A DNA stretch of 64,000 nucleotides from the NCBI GenBank assembly GCA_030490835.1, contig CM059972.1, positions 54,355,563-54,419,562 of the forward strand, read 5' to 3'. The number at the start of each line of letters is the position of its first letter. Positions within the stretch are counted from its first letter, which is position 1. The notes under the pieces are model-generated. The model was not told the DNA's origin, made no database searches, and was given only the letters and a program-made list of their open reading frames with translations. The position numbers were made by a program, and so were the translations under genes. Source of the DNA: Annona cherimola. Lineage: Eukaryota; Streptophyta; Magnoliopsida; Magnoliales; Annonaceae. Positions 1 to 10,388 of this stretch are shown in pieces.

Positions 1-1216
1 AGAACTCCCAAACAAAATGAGGTAGTTGAGAGGAAAAATACAACGATACAGGAGAACGATACAGGAGATGACTAGGACTAAGCTATATGAAAGAAAATTA
101 TCCAAGAAATTTTGAGGTGTAGCTGTAAGTACAACTTATCATGTATTAAATTGAGTTACCGTTAGAGCAACCTGGAAAAGACACTATATGAGTTATGGAA
201 AGGTAAAAAACTAAATATTTCATACTTTTATGCTTTTGGTTGCACTTGCTATGTTTGAACAATGGAAAAACCAATTTAGGAAAATTAGTTGTCAAGAGTG
301 ATGAGACAATATTTCTTGGATATTCATCAAATAGCAAAGTATATAGAGTTTTTAACAAAAGAAATCAAGTAGTAGAAGAATCTATTCATGTTATATTTGA
401 TGAATTTAACCCAACTCCTAAGAAGGAGGAAGAGTTAAGTGATGCAGATGACTTATCAAAGAATCTAGAAAAGCTACATGCAGAAAAGCAAGGGGAAGAA
501 GAACCAAAGCAAGATCAAAGCCCAGAGAAGAATGTAAGTGTAGGTAAAGTTCCCTACAAACCTCTAAAGGATCTGAAATTCAAAATTGATCATCCAATTG
601 AGCACGTAATTGACAATATATATGGAGTAAAAATAAGAGGTTCTAGGCAAAATATATGTGGACATTTTGTTTTTGTATCAAAGATAGAACCAAACTCTAT
701 TGATTAGGCTCTTAATGATGAAAACTGGATCATAGCCATGTGAAAAGAGCTAAATCAATTTTAAAGGAATCAAATGTGGGATCTAGTTCTTAGACCCAAA
801 GATTGCACAGTTATTGGTACTAAATTAGGAACAAATTAGATGAAAGTGGACTTGTGGTAAGAAACAAAGTTAGATTTGTGGCCAAGGGACTTTGAAGAAT
901 CATATGCTCTTGTGGCCAAATTAAAAGCCATAAGCATCTTATTGGCATTTGCATCTCATATGGGTTTCAAACTGTTTTAAATGGATATAAAGAGTGCATT
1001 TTTAAATGGACATCTTAATGAAGAGGTATACATTGAATACCCTCCTGGTTTTGAGAAAAAATATCAATACAAATTTGTTTATAAGTTGACCAAAGCCCTG
1101 TATGGACTAAAGCAGACTCTAAGAGCTTGATATAAGAGGCTAAGTAAATTTTTGATTGATCAGAATTTCCAAAGAGAAAAAGTTGATATTATCCTTTTCA
1201 TTAAGTACAATAGTGT
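1..1216 (+). pseudogene. Ty1/copia pol relic (integrase C-terminus to reverse transcriptase)
   Basis: Decayed copia pol in sense orientation. The end of the integrase domain and the post-integrase linker are readable at about 195-700 (GKTNLGKL, IFLGYSSNSK, FNKRNQVVEESIHV). The N-terminal part of reverse transcriptase follows at about 700-1216 ([28 protein letters not shown]). The same blocks occur in the copia element at 52134-63093, so the two belong to related families. Several in-frame stops and frameshifts interrupt it, and the sequence ends before the YVDD active site. Only 240-707 remains open, which I take as chance survival. The left end is cut by the window, and no LTR or PBS belonging to it is visible. 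It is not expected to make protein. Confidence 0.88.
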
Positions 1217-1875
1217 GGTGTATGGTTTTAATTTATTTATGATGGATATTGTTGTTAATTTAATATCTTGTGATTTTAATACTTGTTTTGTACAGGGGCC
1301 CGTATTTTGGCATGATTCCATATATTAGGTACTGGACCCGAGAGATGGAAATCTAATACATGATAATCAAGATATTAAACATGGAAATCTAAGATCATGA
1401 GAATAGACATGATGACCTTGAAGAATTTCATGAACAAGCCATAGAACTTAATGGATTCTAATTAACTTAATCCCTTGAGAATAAGCCGTTAAGAAAATTA
1501 GGGTACGCTTTGTAGATTTTGAGAGAAGGTGCAAGGATAAATTAAGGTTTGTTCTCCTTTAACAAATAATATCTGGATTAAATAATTATACCACTACCCG
1601 TTGCATAAGTCGCATGTGAAACTCTAGATCCTAGGTACTTCCGTTCTTGTTTTCTACTATCCATTCTAGTTTTAATTTTATTTTCTCTTCCCACTTTTCT
1701 ACTTTTTGTTCCATTCTATTTACTTTATTCTCTTTATATTGGACATGAAAGCATTTAGAAGTAAAGTTTATAGTCTCAAATTTCTTGTGAATCGATAATT
1801 TATATACTACAATCTACGACCCATGCACTTGAGGTGAGATTGTGAACACTAACCACCAAAGAAATATGAGATACT
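1217..1875. other. unassigned sequence
   Basis: AT-rich sequence between the copia relic and the first gypsy LTR. I see no convincing ORF, RNA gene or family resemblance. It may be more decayed element sequence or old host intergenic DNA. Confidence 0.4.
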
Positions 1876-3345
1876 TATGGCGCCCCCAATCTGATATGTC
1901 ACATCCTAAGCCTTACTTCAAGATCTTATCGATTGGTAAATGTGAATTAGGATTGTTGCCCTGATCATGCGGCAAGTTCTTAATTGGATCTCGTCCATAT
2001 TTTTTTTGTTTCATTCCTTTTATACATCACCATTTCATGTCTTTGCATTCCACACCATTCATCTTACAAGCAACAATACACTTGAAATCAATTTCACATA
2101 TCAATTGCGCATTTCATTCATAACATCTCAACTTGCTCTTCTACGTTAAAGGTCCTTTTAACTTGATCATGACATTTTCATTCCATACATTCCATACATT
2201 CAACAGTTCTTAGCATAAAAGAACTTATCATTTATCCCATTTCTTATCTTAGTCATGTCATAACTATACAAAGTATACGTAGCATATCCTATTAGGGCAT
2301 TCTCTCATGCTTCACCATACAAAGGATTACAAACCTTTGAAAATTTCTTTTTCCTTTCCTTAGTAAGAAAATGATTTTCGTCACTTGATTTTCCCTGCAC
2401 CTGTCTAAGGGCGGGAAAATAAAACATGAGTCGAAACTCAATAAGCAAGCATCTTTCATTCTCATTTAAATGCATTTCTCTCCATTCTATAGGAGACACT
2501 TAGCAAGTGATCAACTACCAATGGAATAGAAACCTTTTCATAAACCATTCATGGAAACCATTCATAACCATTCATGAAAATCATTCATGTAAACCCACTT
2601 TTTGGGCATTTCATAAACATTGGATGTGCAAATGCATCATTTCCATTCATGACATAATCCTTTATGTGAGGGTATGCAAGCTCGGAGAACATTCTTTTAT
2701 AACATGATCCTTTCCATCAATGACACTAGACTTGTCCAACTTGACCATGTCAAGGGGGACATCCGGTCCTCTTACTACCTCGACTAGTCTGCTTGATTTC
2801 CATTCCATGCATGACTTTTACTCACCCCGACATTATATACCTCTTACACATGACAACTTGTCATTCTCATGTAGAGAATTCTTTGCACCATTCATTTGAA
2901 CATCGGTTTAATGAAACATCGTTTAAATCCATACTGGCATGCCATTTCCAAATAGAGAGGAATTTAATCAATCATTTTAATAGAAGCAGTAATCAAATCA
3001 TAATAAAGAGACAAAGAGATGTCCACCCTTAAATAACTTTAGAAACATTCAAGTAAAACAACTTAAAAGCATTTTAGCATTTAAGAATAAAATGTCATTT
3101 TCAAAAGTCTTATTTGCTTACCTAGGGCGATCCTTTTGCGCCTTCCATCCTTTCCTTTCCTTTTCCTAGAAATTAAACATGATTACCTTATACATTTTCA
3201 TCATGTGTTGTGCATGCATGCCTTATCTTTTTCTTCAATTCACATATATGTGTCATATGGGCTTAATCTCATATGGTCCATAATACATTAACTTTAAATC
3301 ATTCTTTCTTTGGAATGCATATCTATCTTCACCCTTGTCAATGGT

Positions 3346-3346
<1 letters not shown>

Positions 3347-3380
<34 letters not shown>
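3347..3380. repeat. (CA)n(TA)n microsatellite
   Basis: Compound dinucleotide run inside the gypsy LTR. The related LTR piece at 49113-49521 keeps only a short TATA run at the matching place, so the tract length varies between copies. Confidence 0.9.
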
Positions 3381-4079
3381 GACTTACTCATAAGTCTTTT
3401 GACAACCACATAACTATATAATCTTAGTTAGTGGTTCATGTTCTTAATTTCATTCATATATCTCAATAACATAGGCATATATATGACTTAGGGTTTTCAA
3501 CTTGCATTTAATCTCCTTTTAATCATTCAAAACACTTGGGTAACCCTCACTTGAGACTTTAACAATCAAGTTCAAGCAGTGTTTCTCAACTTCATTTTTC
3601 TTAAGTCATATGTATATCCCATATGATTTTTATTAGCTTACATAATCCACTTGTATTTCAAGTTAGGTGTTCATACATAGCAACATAGCTTATATATCAT
3701 ATCATCTACTCATTCATTTTTAATACCCTTATATAGGGTAAACACTTAAATATATTATAAATCTTCCATTAAATCATTATATGGCGTTTTATGACCTCCC
3801 ATTTATCATTTGTCACATATTTTTCACATTTCATACATCGGTGCACACTTTAGGCACATATATGACGTCTTAGACTTCATATATAAATCTCAAAATTTGA
3901 GATTATACTTAATCTTCAAATCAGCAACATAATCATGCCTTTCATCATATTTTCATGAATTTTTGCCTTTTAGCAAATCACATAAGTCATTTATCATTTA
4001 TCCATACAAACCCTTCCATATACACTCATCTTATGTCACATAACTTATATGTTTCTTAAACTTTTTCAAAACAACAACT

Positions 4080-5765
4080 TGTTGGTCCCAAGTTAATGGC
4101 AATTACCCAAGAGGGGAGGGGTGAATTGGGTATTTAAAATTTTTCAACTTAAATAGAAACTTTACCCCGGATTAATCTAGTCCCCTTTATGAAGAAACAA
4201 AATGGAAAACAATATAGTGTAGAGAGCAGAAATGAATATCAACACATAAGATTTTATAGTGGTTCGGGCAACCTCCCTACTCCACTCTTCCAAGCTCACA
4301 CCTCTTGTGACTTGGGTTCCACTATCGTATTTCACAAATACAACTAGAGTCACTGCTCTCTTCTAGATTCCAGCTCTAGGGGGCATCAATAATTCACAGC
4401 ACAAGTAGGTGACGAGTTCCACTCCAATCACATACTACTTTGCTTACACTTGATCTTAGTTACCCAAACTAAATCAAGTTCAATACAACAAGAAATAACA
4501 AAAGAGAGTTTCTACACGTTACTGTTGTGTAGAGGCAGATTTGGCGCAGAAAAGAACTTGTAACGTAGGCTTAATGATTCAGCTGGCAGCTCTTGGCAGT
4601 TTGGAAGCGGAGTTCTTCTTCTATATGATGGCTTGATCACTTAATGCTCTTAGAGATGGGAGTTATGCTCATTCAATGATTTCTCAGCTACCCTCCTCGT
4701 TCATATTGAATGCCTTATATAATTTGCGAGGGAATCCGAATGTTTGGAGGTAGGTGGCGCGCATTTAATGCGCCAACATTCAAAAAAATTTCGACCGTTG
4801 CGACCCAAGTCGCGGGTGGAGTCGACTTCGGGTGCGACTTCGTCCAAGTCGCAGATGGAGTCGACTTCGGGTGCGACTTCGCCTGTTCGAAGATTCTTCA
4901 AGTTCCAGTCTGGGTGGACTTGGTCCTCGACTTGACCCAAGTCACAGGTGAAGTCGACTTCGGGTGCGACTTCACTTCTTCAGCTTGCTAGTTGAACTTG
5001 AAATCTTCAGAGACGACTTTGATCAATTAATTTTCTTCATATTGATTGTTCTCCCTTGATTTATATCTCTTTGGAACACTTTATGATTATTTACATAGAA
5101 AACATTGGATTCCTTTTCTTGAGTTCTTGAGTACTTGAATCTTGGATGCATGGAAGATGTCTGAGTAAGTGTTCATGATCCAACATGATGGATTCATGCA
5201 ACCCTGATTGCTTTGATTCTTCATTTGATCTTCATTTGAGTGTTTGAGTTGTCTTGATCTTCATCTCCACTCAAATCTGTCATTGAATTAACTCGTTCAG
5301 CAATTTCCGCATTGAAGTCGAAGCTGGAGTCGACTTGGTCTGTGACTTCACCCAAGTCGCATGCGGAGTTGACTTGGGATGCGACTTCGGCAGCTCTCGT
5401 CCCCGATTTCAACTCTGGATGAAAATGATGCCTCGAAGTCGAAGCTGGAGTCGACTCGGTCTGCGACTTCACCCAAGTCGCATGCGGAGTCGACTTCGTT
5501 TGCGACTTCGGTAGCTTGGTTCCTCATTTTCAACTCTGGACGAAAATGACGAGCTGAAGTCGCTACTGGAGTCGACTTGGGGATCAACTTGGCCTAAGTC
5601 GATGCCTGGGTCGACTTGGAAATAGACTTGACTTTCCATGCTTCATATTCTTCATTTTTATAACCTTCAATCATTTTCACAAACATGTTAGTAACCAAAA
5701 CTTACTCAAATTGACTTGTTAATCATCAAACATAGTCTTGGCTTATTTTCCATATGTTTCCAACA
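4080..5765 (-). mobile_element. copia (SIRE-type) solo LTR
   Basis: A 1,686-bp LTR bounded on the + strand by TGTTGGTCCC and TTTCCAACA and flanked by the 5-bp duplication caact (4075-4079 and 5766-5770). It is alone, so it is a solo LTR left by recombination between the two LTRs of a former element. It is diverged from the LTRs of the element at 52134-63093 but has the same ends and layout. A minus-strand TATA (TATATAA) lies near 4717-4724 and two groups of GTCGAC palindromic units lie upstream of it in U3. It sits inside the minus gypsy LTR 1876-10352 and is therefore younger than that LTR. Confidence 0.93.
4807..5629. repeat. 34-bp compound-palindrome units in copia U3
   Basis: Units follow AAGTCGCA - 5 nt - AGTCGACT - 5 nt - TGCGACTT. 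Starts read by eye are 4807, 4846, 4939, 5315, 5354, 5436, 5475, 5557 and 5596, in two clusters separated by about 340 bp of ordinary sequence. The centre is self-complementary and the outer arms pair with each other. Some units have lost one arm. Confidence 0.85.
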
Positions 5766-7026
5766 CAACTTGTATCCCAAATCATCGTGATTAAACCCCT
5801 TAATTAACACATAATTTAGGATTTATTTTTGAAATTTTAATCCATTCATCATTGGGTTCCAAAACAACAACTTTGGGACCCATTTTACACACTTTCAATG
5901 CCTCTTTTGATACTTAAATCAAAACAAATTTTTAATCCATACATTTCAGAAATTAATCATGCTTTTATTAACCCGAATTTAGGGTAATATAACATATTTA
6001 AAATCCATACATTGGTTGCTTCCAAAAGAGCAACTTTCATACACGTTTTGGGTACCTTTTGCACCCATCTTTGGACGTCTCTTGCATACACTTAAAAAAT
6101 TAGATTTAGCGCAAACCTTCCAAAACCATTTTGAACAACTAAAGTATCCTAAATCTAGAGTATTTTACCCTCTATATCTGTGAAACCCCGACCGTATGCG
6201 CGTCATTTCGACCGTATACGCGTCATTTCGATATTTGTAATTTTGTAATTATTTATGAATAAATGAAAATTCATAAATTATATTAATGGATATGTGTATT
6301 GGAGATTGAAATAATGCAATTAAGAATTTAACCCCGTGAATAGTGCACGTGAATAATAACCAAAGACTAAGACCCGTGATTAAGAGTTAATCACTTGGAT
6401 TAACTTAATCACAAAAAGACAAAATAGAGATTTAATCACTACGAGACAAAATAACAATTCTTTTGGATATTTTAATCCAAGTTTGGATTTTTGTGGAAAA
6501 ATAGAAAAAAATTCATAAATTGCAATTCGGGCGTCGAAATTCGATGAAATTTTTTATGGATGGTTAAAAATTTATGATGAACATAATGAATGGATTAAGA
6601 TGTGATAAAAATCACAAATCAAAGGTCAAGATTAAACGTCAAATGAAAAATCAAAAAGTAGCATTACTTTAATTAAATGCTACTTTTGACTTTTTACAAA
6701 AATTAAATAATAAAAAATAAAAAAATTAAATGAAATTCAGCAATAGCAGGGGGAGTGATCAGGGGTATTTATGGCCATTTTACTTTGATCAATGGTTCAA
6801 ATTCATCCAAATCACAAATCAAGGGTTTAGATTTAATTAGCTTAAAATTAATTAAATAAAAAAATAAAAAAATAGGAAAAATAGGCCTGAAAAATAGGGC
6901 AGCTGGATCAGGGTAGGGAGGCTGCACAAGGCTCTAAGCACCTTTGGGAAATTAAAAAAAACACCTTTGCAATTTTACACCCTAAGCTAGAGGGGGTAAA
7001 TTTCAAATTTATGAAAAATGGACCGC

Positions 7027-7034
7027 TATAAATA
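7027..7034 (+). promoter_or_regulatory. TATA box of solo LTR A
   Basis: TATAAATA about 850 bp into the LTR, where the U3/R boundary is expected. It is matched at the same position by TATAAATA at 44769-44776 in a related LTR. Transcription would start roughly 25-35 bp downstream, about 130-140 bp before the donor-like GTAAGT at 7193. Confidence 0.7.
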
Positions 7035-7192
7035 GAGGAGCAGCCCATGAACGAATTCACAACCATCCTAGCTCAAAAAAATCACTTGAGCAATTTCATT
7101 TCCCATCCCCACACGTTTTAGCCTTAAGGAAAGAGGAGAATCGAAGGTTGGAGTGAGAAAAGGCGAGTTGAAGAGGCATAACTTCGCTTGAG

Positions 7193-8328
7193 GTAAGTGG
7201 ATTCCCCTCAAACTTGTTTTGAATGTTAGATGAAGTAAAACCATGCTTATATAATCTCCAAGCGTGAGAAAATAAGTATAGATATAATGTTTAAATGTAA
7301 TTATGCCAAAATATCAAAAATTTGGAGCAAAGATAGGGTATTTGGGAAAATAGCATATGATATGTGAAAATAATTCTCCAAAATTGATAAATGATGACTT
7401 AGGATATATGATTATGATAAATATGATGTTAGAATAATTTCGTGATTTTTGAGATTAAGGATTTTGCTTAAGTGAATTTATGTTAATTTTTAGTATATGG
7501 AGAAAATGATTTTTTTGGCCAAGTAAATGATGATAAATTCAAAATATATGAAATGTCCTATGATATACTAGGCATAAGGTATGTCATGGTATTTTTTATT
7601 TTTGGAAAAAATATCAATTTTTGGAACCCATGAACAGTAACAGCGTGATTTTGAAGAAAATTTGATATTAATATTTAAATATAAGGATGAAAATTTTGAA
7701 GAACCTATGGATAAAAAAATATATATCAACATAAAGAGATAATAATATAGAGCATGCATGGGAAGCAGTTTGAATAGAAGAAATGAAAATATCATTTCTC
7801 CTTGAATAGGAAAAGGAAAAGAGAAGGTCGAAGACACCTCCTAAAAAGGTAAGAAAGTTATATGTTTTGCAAATTACTTCTAAATGCTTAAAATTGTTTG
7901 TGAATTGCTTTATGAAATTTATTTAAGGTTGGCCATACCTATAACTGCTTTACATGAACTGAAGTTCGTTTTGTGAAATTGTTTATTAAATGCTTTTTAT
8001 GAAATTGTTTATGATTTGCAAATATCATGTCGGCATGTGTATGAGAATGAGCATGTGCACGAGGAATAGGCCTTAGTCGAGGTAGTAAGCGGACCGGATG
8101 TCCTCCTCGCTATTGCCAAGTCGCTTAATAGGCCCAGGCCGGCGGCGACCTCCCTGAAATGGGAGCATGTATGGGATGGGCGCCTAGCTAGCGTCGCATC
8201 CAAAAGAATGTCATGAATGCTATGTATGCATTGCATTTGCATTTTATGAAATACATGAAAATGATTGAAAAATTATGTATAGCTTGCTTACTGAGTATTA
8301 TTACTCACCCATGCTTTTTCAACAACAG
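7193..8328 (+). other. candidate two-intron leader of a gypsy LTR
   Basis: GTAAGT at 7193 after AG; TTGAATAG ending at 7809; a purine-rich 39-nt segment 7810-7848; GTAAGAAAG at 7849; ACAG ending at about 8328 and again at 8332. The equivalent sites are kept in other, otherwise diverged LTRs of the window. Splicing itself is inferred. Confidence 0.5.
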
Positions 8329-10352
8329 ACAGGAAATGATGATGAAGGCAGCATGCCAAGTGTTATGTAATTTTTGATATAAATGATGTTTATGTAAACT
8401 TTATGTAAAATCAACGATGATAATTTTGAGATGGAAAGGAATATTTTTATTCCAATGAAAATGTTTATGAAATAGTTTTTGCTCATAACTGTGTTATGTG
8501 AAATATATTTCAAATTGGATGAATGATGGAAATTTTCCATATATTGATAAAAAAAATCCTGCCGTGTGATCGGGGCAACAATCCTGAGTCACGTTTACCA
8601 ATCAAAATGATCCCGGAGTAAGGCTTCTAGGCACCTCGGTTCGAGGCGCCACAATATCATCCATAAAATCATTAGCATAATTCATGCTTCATACATATCA
8701 TAAAAAGATGAAAATCGGGTCATATAAGTAACCCTAAGTTCCATCCTTTCTAAAATCCACCTCTAATAGGTTAAAGACTTATAATCACTTATGATACTTT
8801 TTTATATCCCATTATAAGTTAAATTCCATCCCAAAAATCTAAAATTTTATATTTATTTTGATTTATTCCTCAATCTGTCCATAATGCTGAAATCAGACAC
8901 ATTGATCTCTCTAATTTTTGAATCATAATAAAATCAAGGAATTTAAATCTTAAATTTATATCATACCTTAATAACTACATGAATTAATAGAAATAAATAT
9001 TTCGAGCTCAAAATAGTAAGTATTTATATTTATTTTGGTATTTTTACTCTGCTGGATAGCAGCATCTAGTTTTAGACAGTTGAAATCACATTAATTATTT
9101 GGTATATTTAAACCCTTCTAAAATATTTTTTATTTTGGTCGAGTGTTCTTAAAATGTATTCTATATCATATAAAATATTCAGCACAAAATTCCTAGTATA
9201 AAAATTAGTAAAAAGCATTTGGTGCAGCTGATCCTGACACCCGTTCAACCCCATTCAGGTAGATGTTCCCGGATTTTTAATTTACAACCTACTTATCCTT
9301 TTAAGCTGAAAATTGTATCATTCTTTAATCACCCTATTATGAGATTTTAAAAAAATGTCCATGCTAAAACTCGTTCATATTTTTCTTTCCTATTCCAGAT
9401 TCACTAAATATGAGCATAGGTTAGATAACATGGGCTAATTAACAACCAAATAAAAATTTATAAATAAACCTATTTAATTAGTCATATTTTAAACTTAGAA
9501 CATGTTAATAAATCACTACATACCTGAATTTTAGAAAAGGAATTAACCCCCTAGAAAATCTTCAATATGCCTTCTTTCTCTTCTCTCTCTCTCTCTCTCT
9601 CTTTTTCTCTCTCTCTTCCTTGGTTTGAACGACCAGTCTTTGCCTTGCTGCCTTTTTTCTCCTTTTATAAGGGTGCTTTCCTCCTTTCTTGCTCCTTAAG
9701 TCTCCTCCTATACTTGCTCCCTAAGTCTCCTCTTTACTTCTCCTTAAGAAACCTCTTTTGTCCTTTTATGATTATGAAATTTTCATAATAATTATCTTAA
9801 TCAAACTCATCCATAAGATTCATCATACTGTTTTAACCGTTCGTGACAAATTTCATCCCAAAATGACCTTTCTAACATAAGCTATAGCTATTTGAAATTG
9901 TCTTTTGGATTTGGATGAAAATAAATAATTATCACCCTAATCTCATCATAATTTCCATAATCCAATCCATTCAAAATGTTGGCCACATCATCTTGTGCTT
10001 ACCTTTCAAATTTCATCTCATTCCGCCTTATAGGCGTCAAATTATGAATTTTCTAACATTTATCACCTTAAATCCATAATTATCAACATAATCTCCATTA
10101 ATTAAATCAAGATAAATAAAATAATTATTCATTACACATTAACATTTTTCCATGCTCATTAGGTCACTTTAATCATATTGACCCACTTTGGCCTATGACG
10201 ATTAATTTTAATCATCATTCCTTAATCATTAACCCTAATTGTAATAAATCATCAAGTCATTAAAATCATTCATAAATTAATCAATAAATACATAATTCAT
10301 GTTTACATGCCAAATGCACATATATGAGCCCTATTTGGGTCTAGGTATCACA

Positions 10353-10376
10353 ATCCTCCCCCCTTATAACAGGTTT
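10353..10376 (-). other. polypurine tract of the minus gypsy element
   Basis: On the minus strand this reads TATAAGGGGGGAGGAT immediately before the LTR start TGTGATACC. That is the expected position for priming of plus-strand DNA synthesis. The related tract at 31154-31168 is in the same place in the nested element. Confidence 0.8.
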
Positions 10377-10388
10377 TGTGATACCCTG

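Larger units (their letters stand above)
6179..8653 (+). mobile_element. gypsy solo LTR A
   Basis: A 2,475-bp LTR starting TGTGAAACCCC and ending GAGGCGCCACA. It is flanked by the perfect 5-bp duplication atatc (6174-6178 and 8654-8658). With no internal region or partner, it is a solo LTR. It carries a 20-bp tandem duplication near its start (6191-6230), a TATA box (7027-7034) and a candidate spliced leader: donor 7193, acceptor 7809, exon 7810-7848, donor 7849, acceptor about 8328. The TGAGT hairpin is at 8292-8307 and a GC-rich block is at about 8060-8205. It interrupts the minus LTR 1876-10352. Confidence 0.95.
1876..10352 (-). mobile_element. Ty3/gypsy LTR (minus), interrupted by two solo LTRs
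   Basis: Read on the minus strand it starts TGTGATACC (10352) and ends near 1876 in the GGCGCC-type terminus shared by all gypsy LTRs here (one base of the usual ACA is changed). Directly outside its sense start, at 10353-10376, lies a polypurine tract, so it is the 3' LTR of a minus element. Removing the insertions at 4080-5770 and 6179-8658 leaves about 4.3 kb. A minus-strand TATA (TATAAAAG, 9662-9669) lies in a pyrimidine-rich stretch. Conserved donor- and acceptor-like sites are at 9523, 3165, 3121 and 2401, and the TGAGT hairpin is at 2427-2440. A (CA)n(TA)n microsatellite lies at 3347-3380. No coding region. Confidence 0.82.

Noticed and set aside
240..707. 155-codon open frame as a working gene
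   Set aside because: It is the integrase/RT linker of a copia relic, with stops on both sides.
4710..4991. Overlapping frames rich in VDFGCDF-type repeats, also at 53409-53772 and 62622-62985
   Set aside because: Translations of the GTCGAC palindromic DNA repeats in several frames and both strands. The repeat is a DNA-level feature of U3.
8637..8653. GGTTCGAGGCGCC at LTR ends as a tRNA T-arm/B box
   Set aside because: No matching A box or cloverleaf upstream; it is explained by the LTR-end hairpin.
9567..9788. 73-codon Ser/Leu-rich frame
   Set aside because: Caused by a (CT)n run in the LTR 1876-10352.
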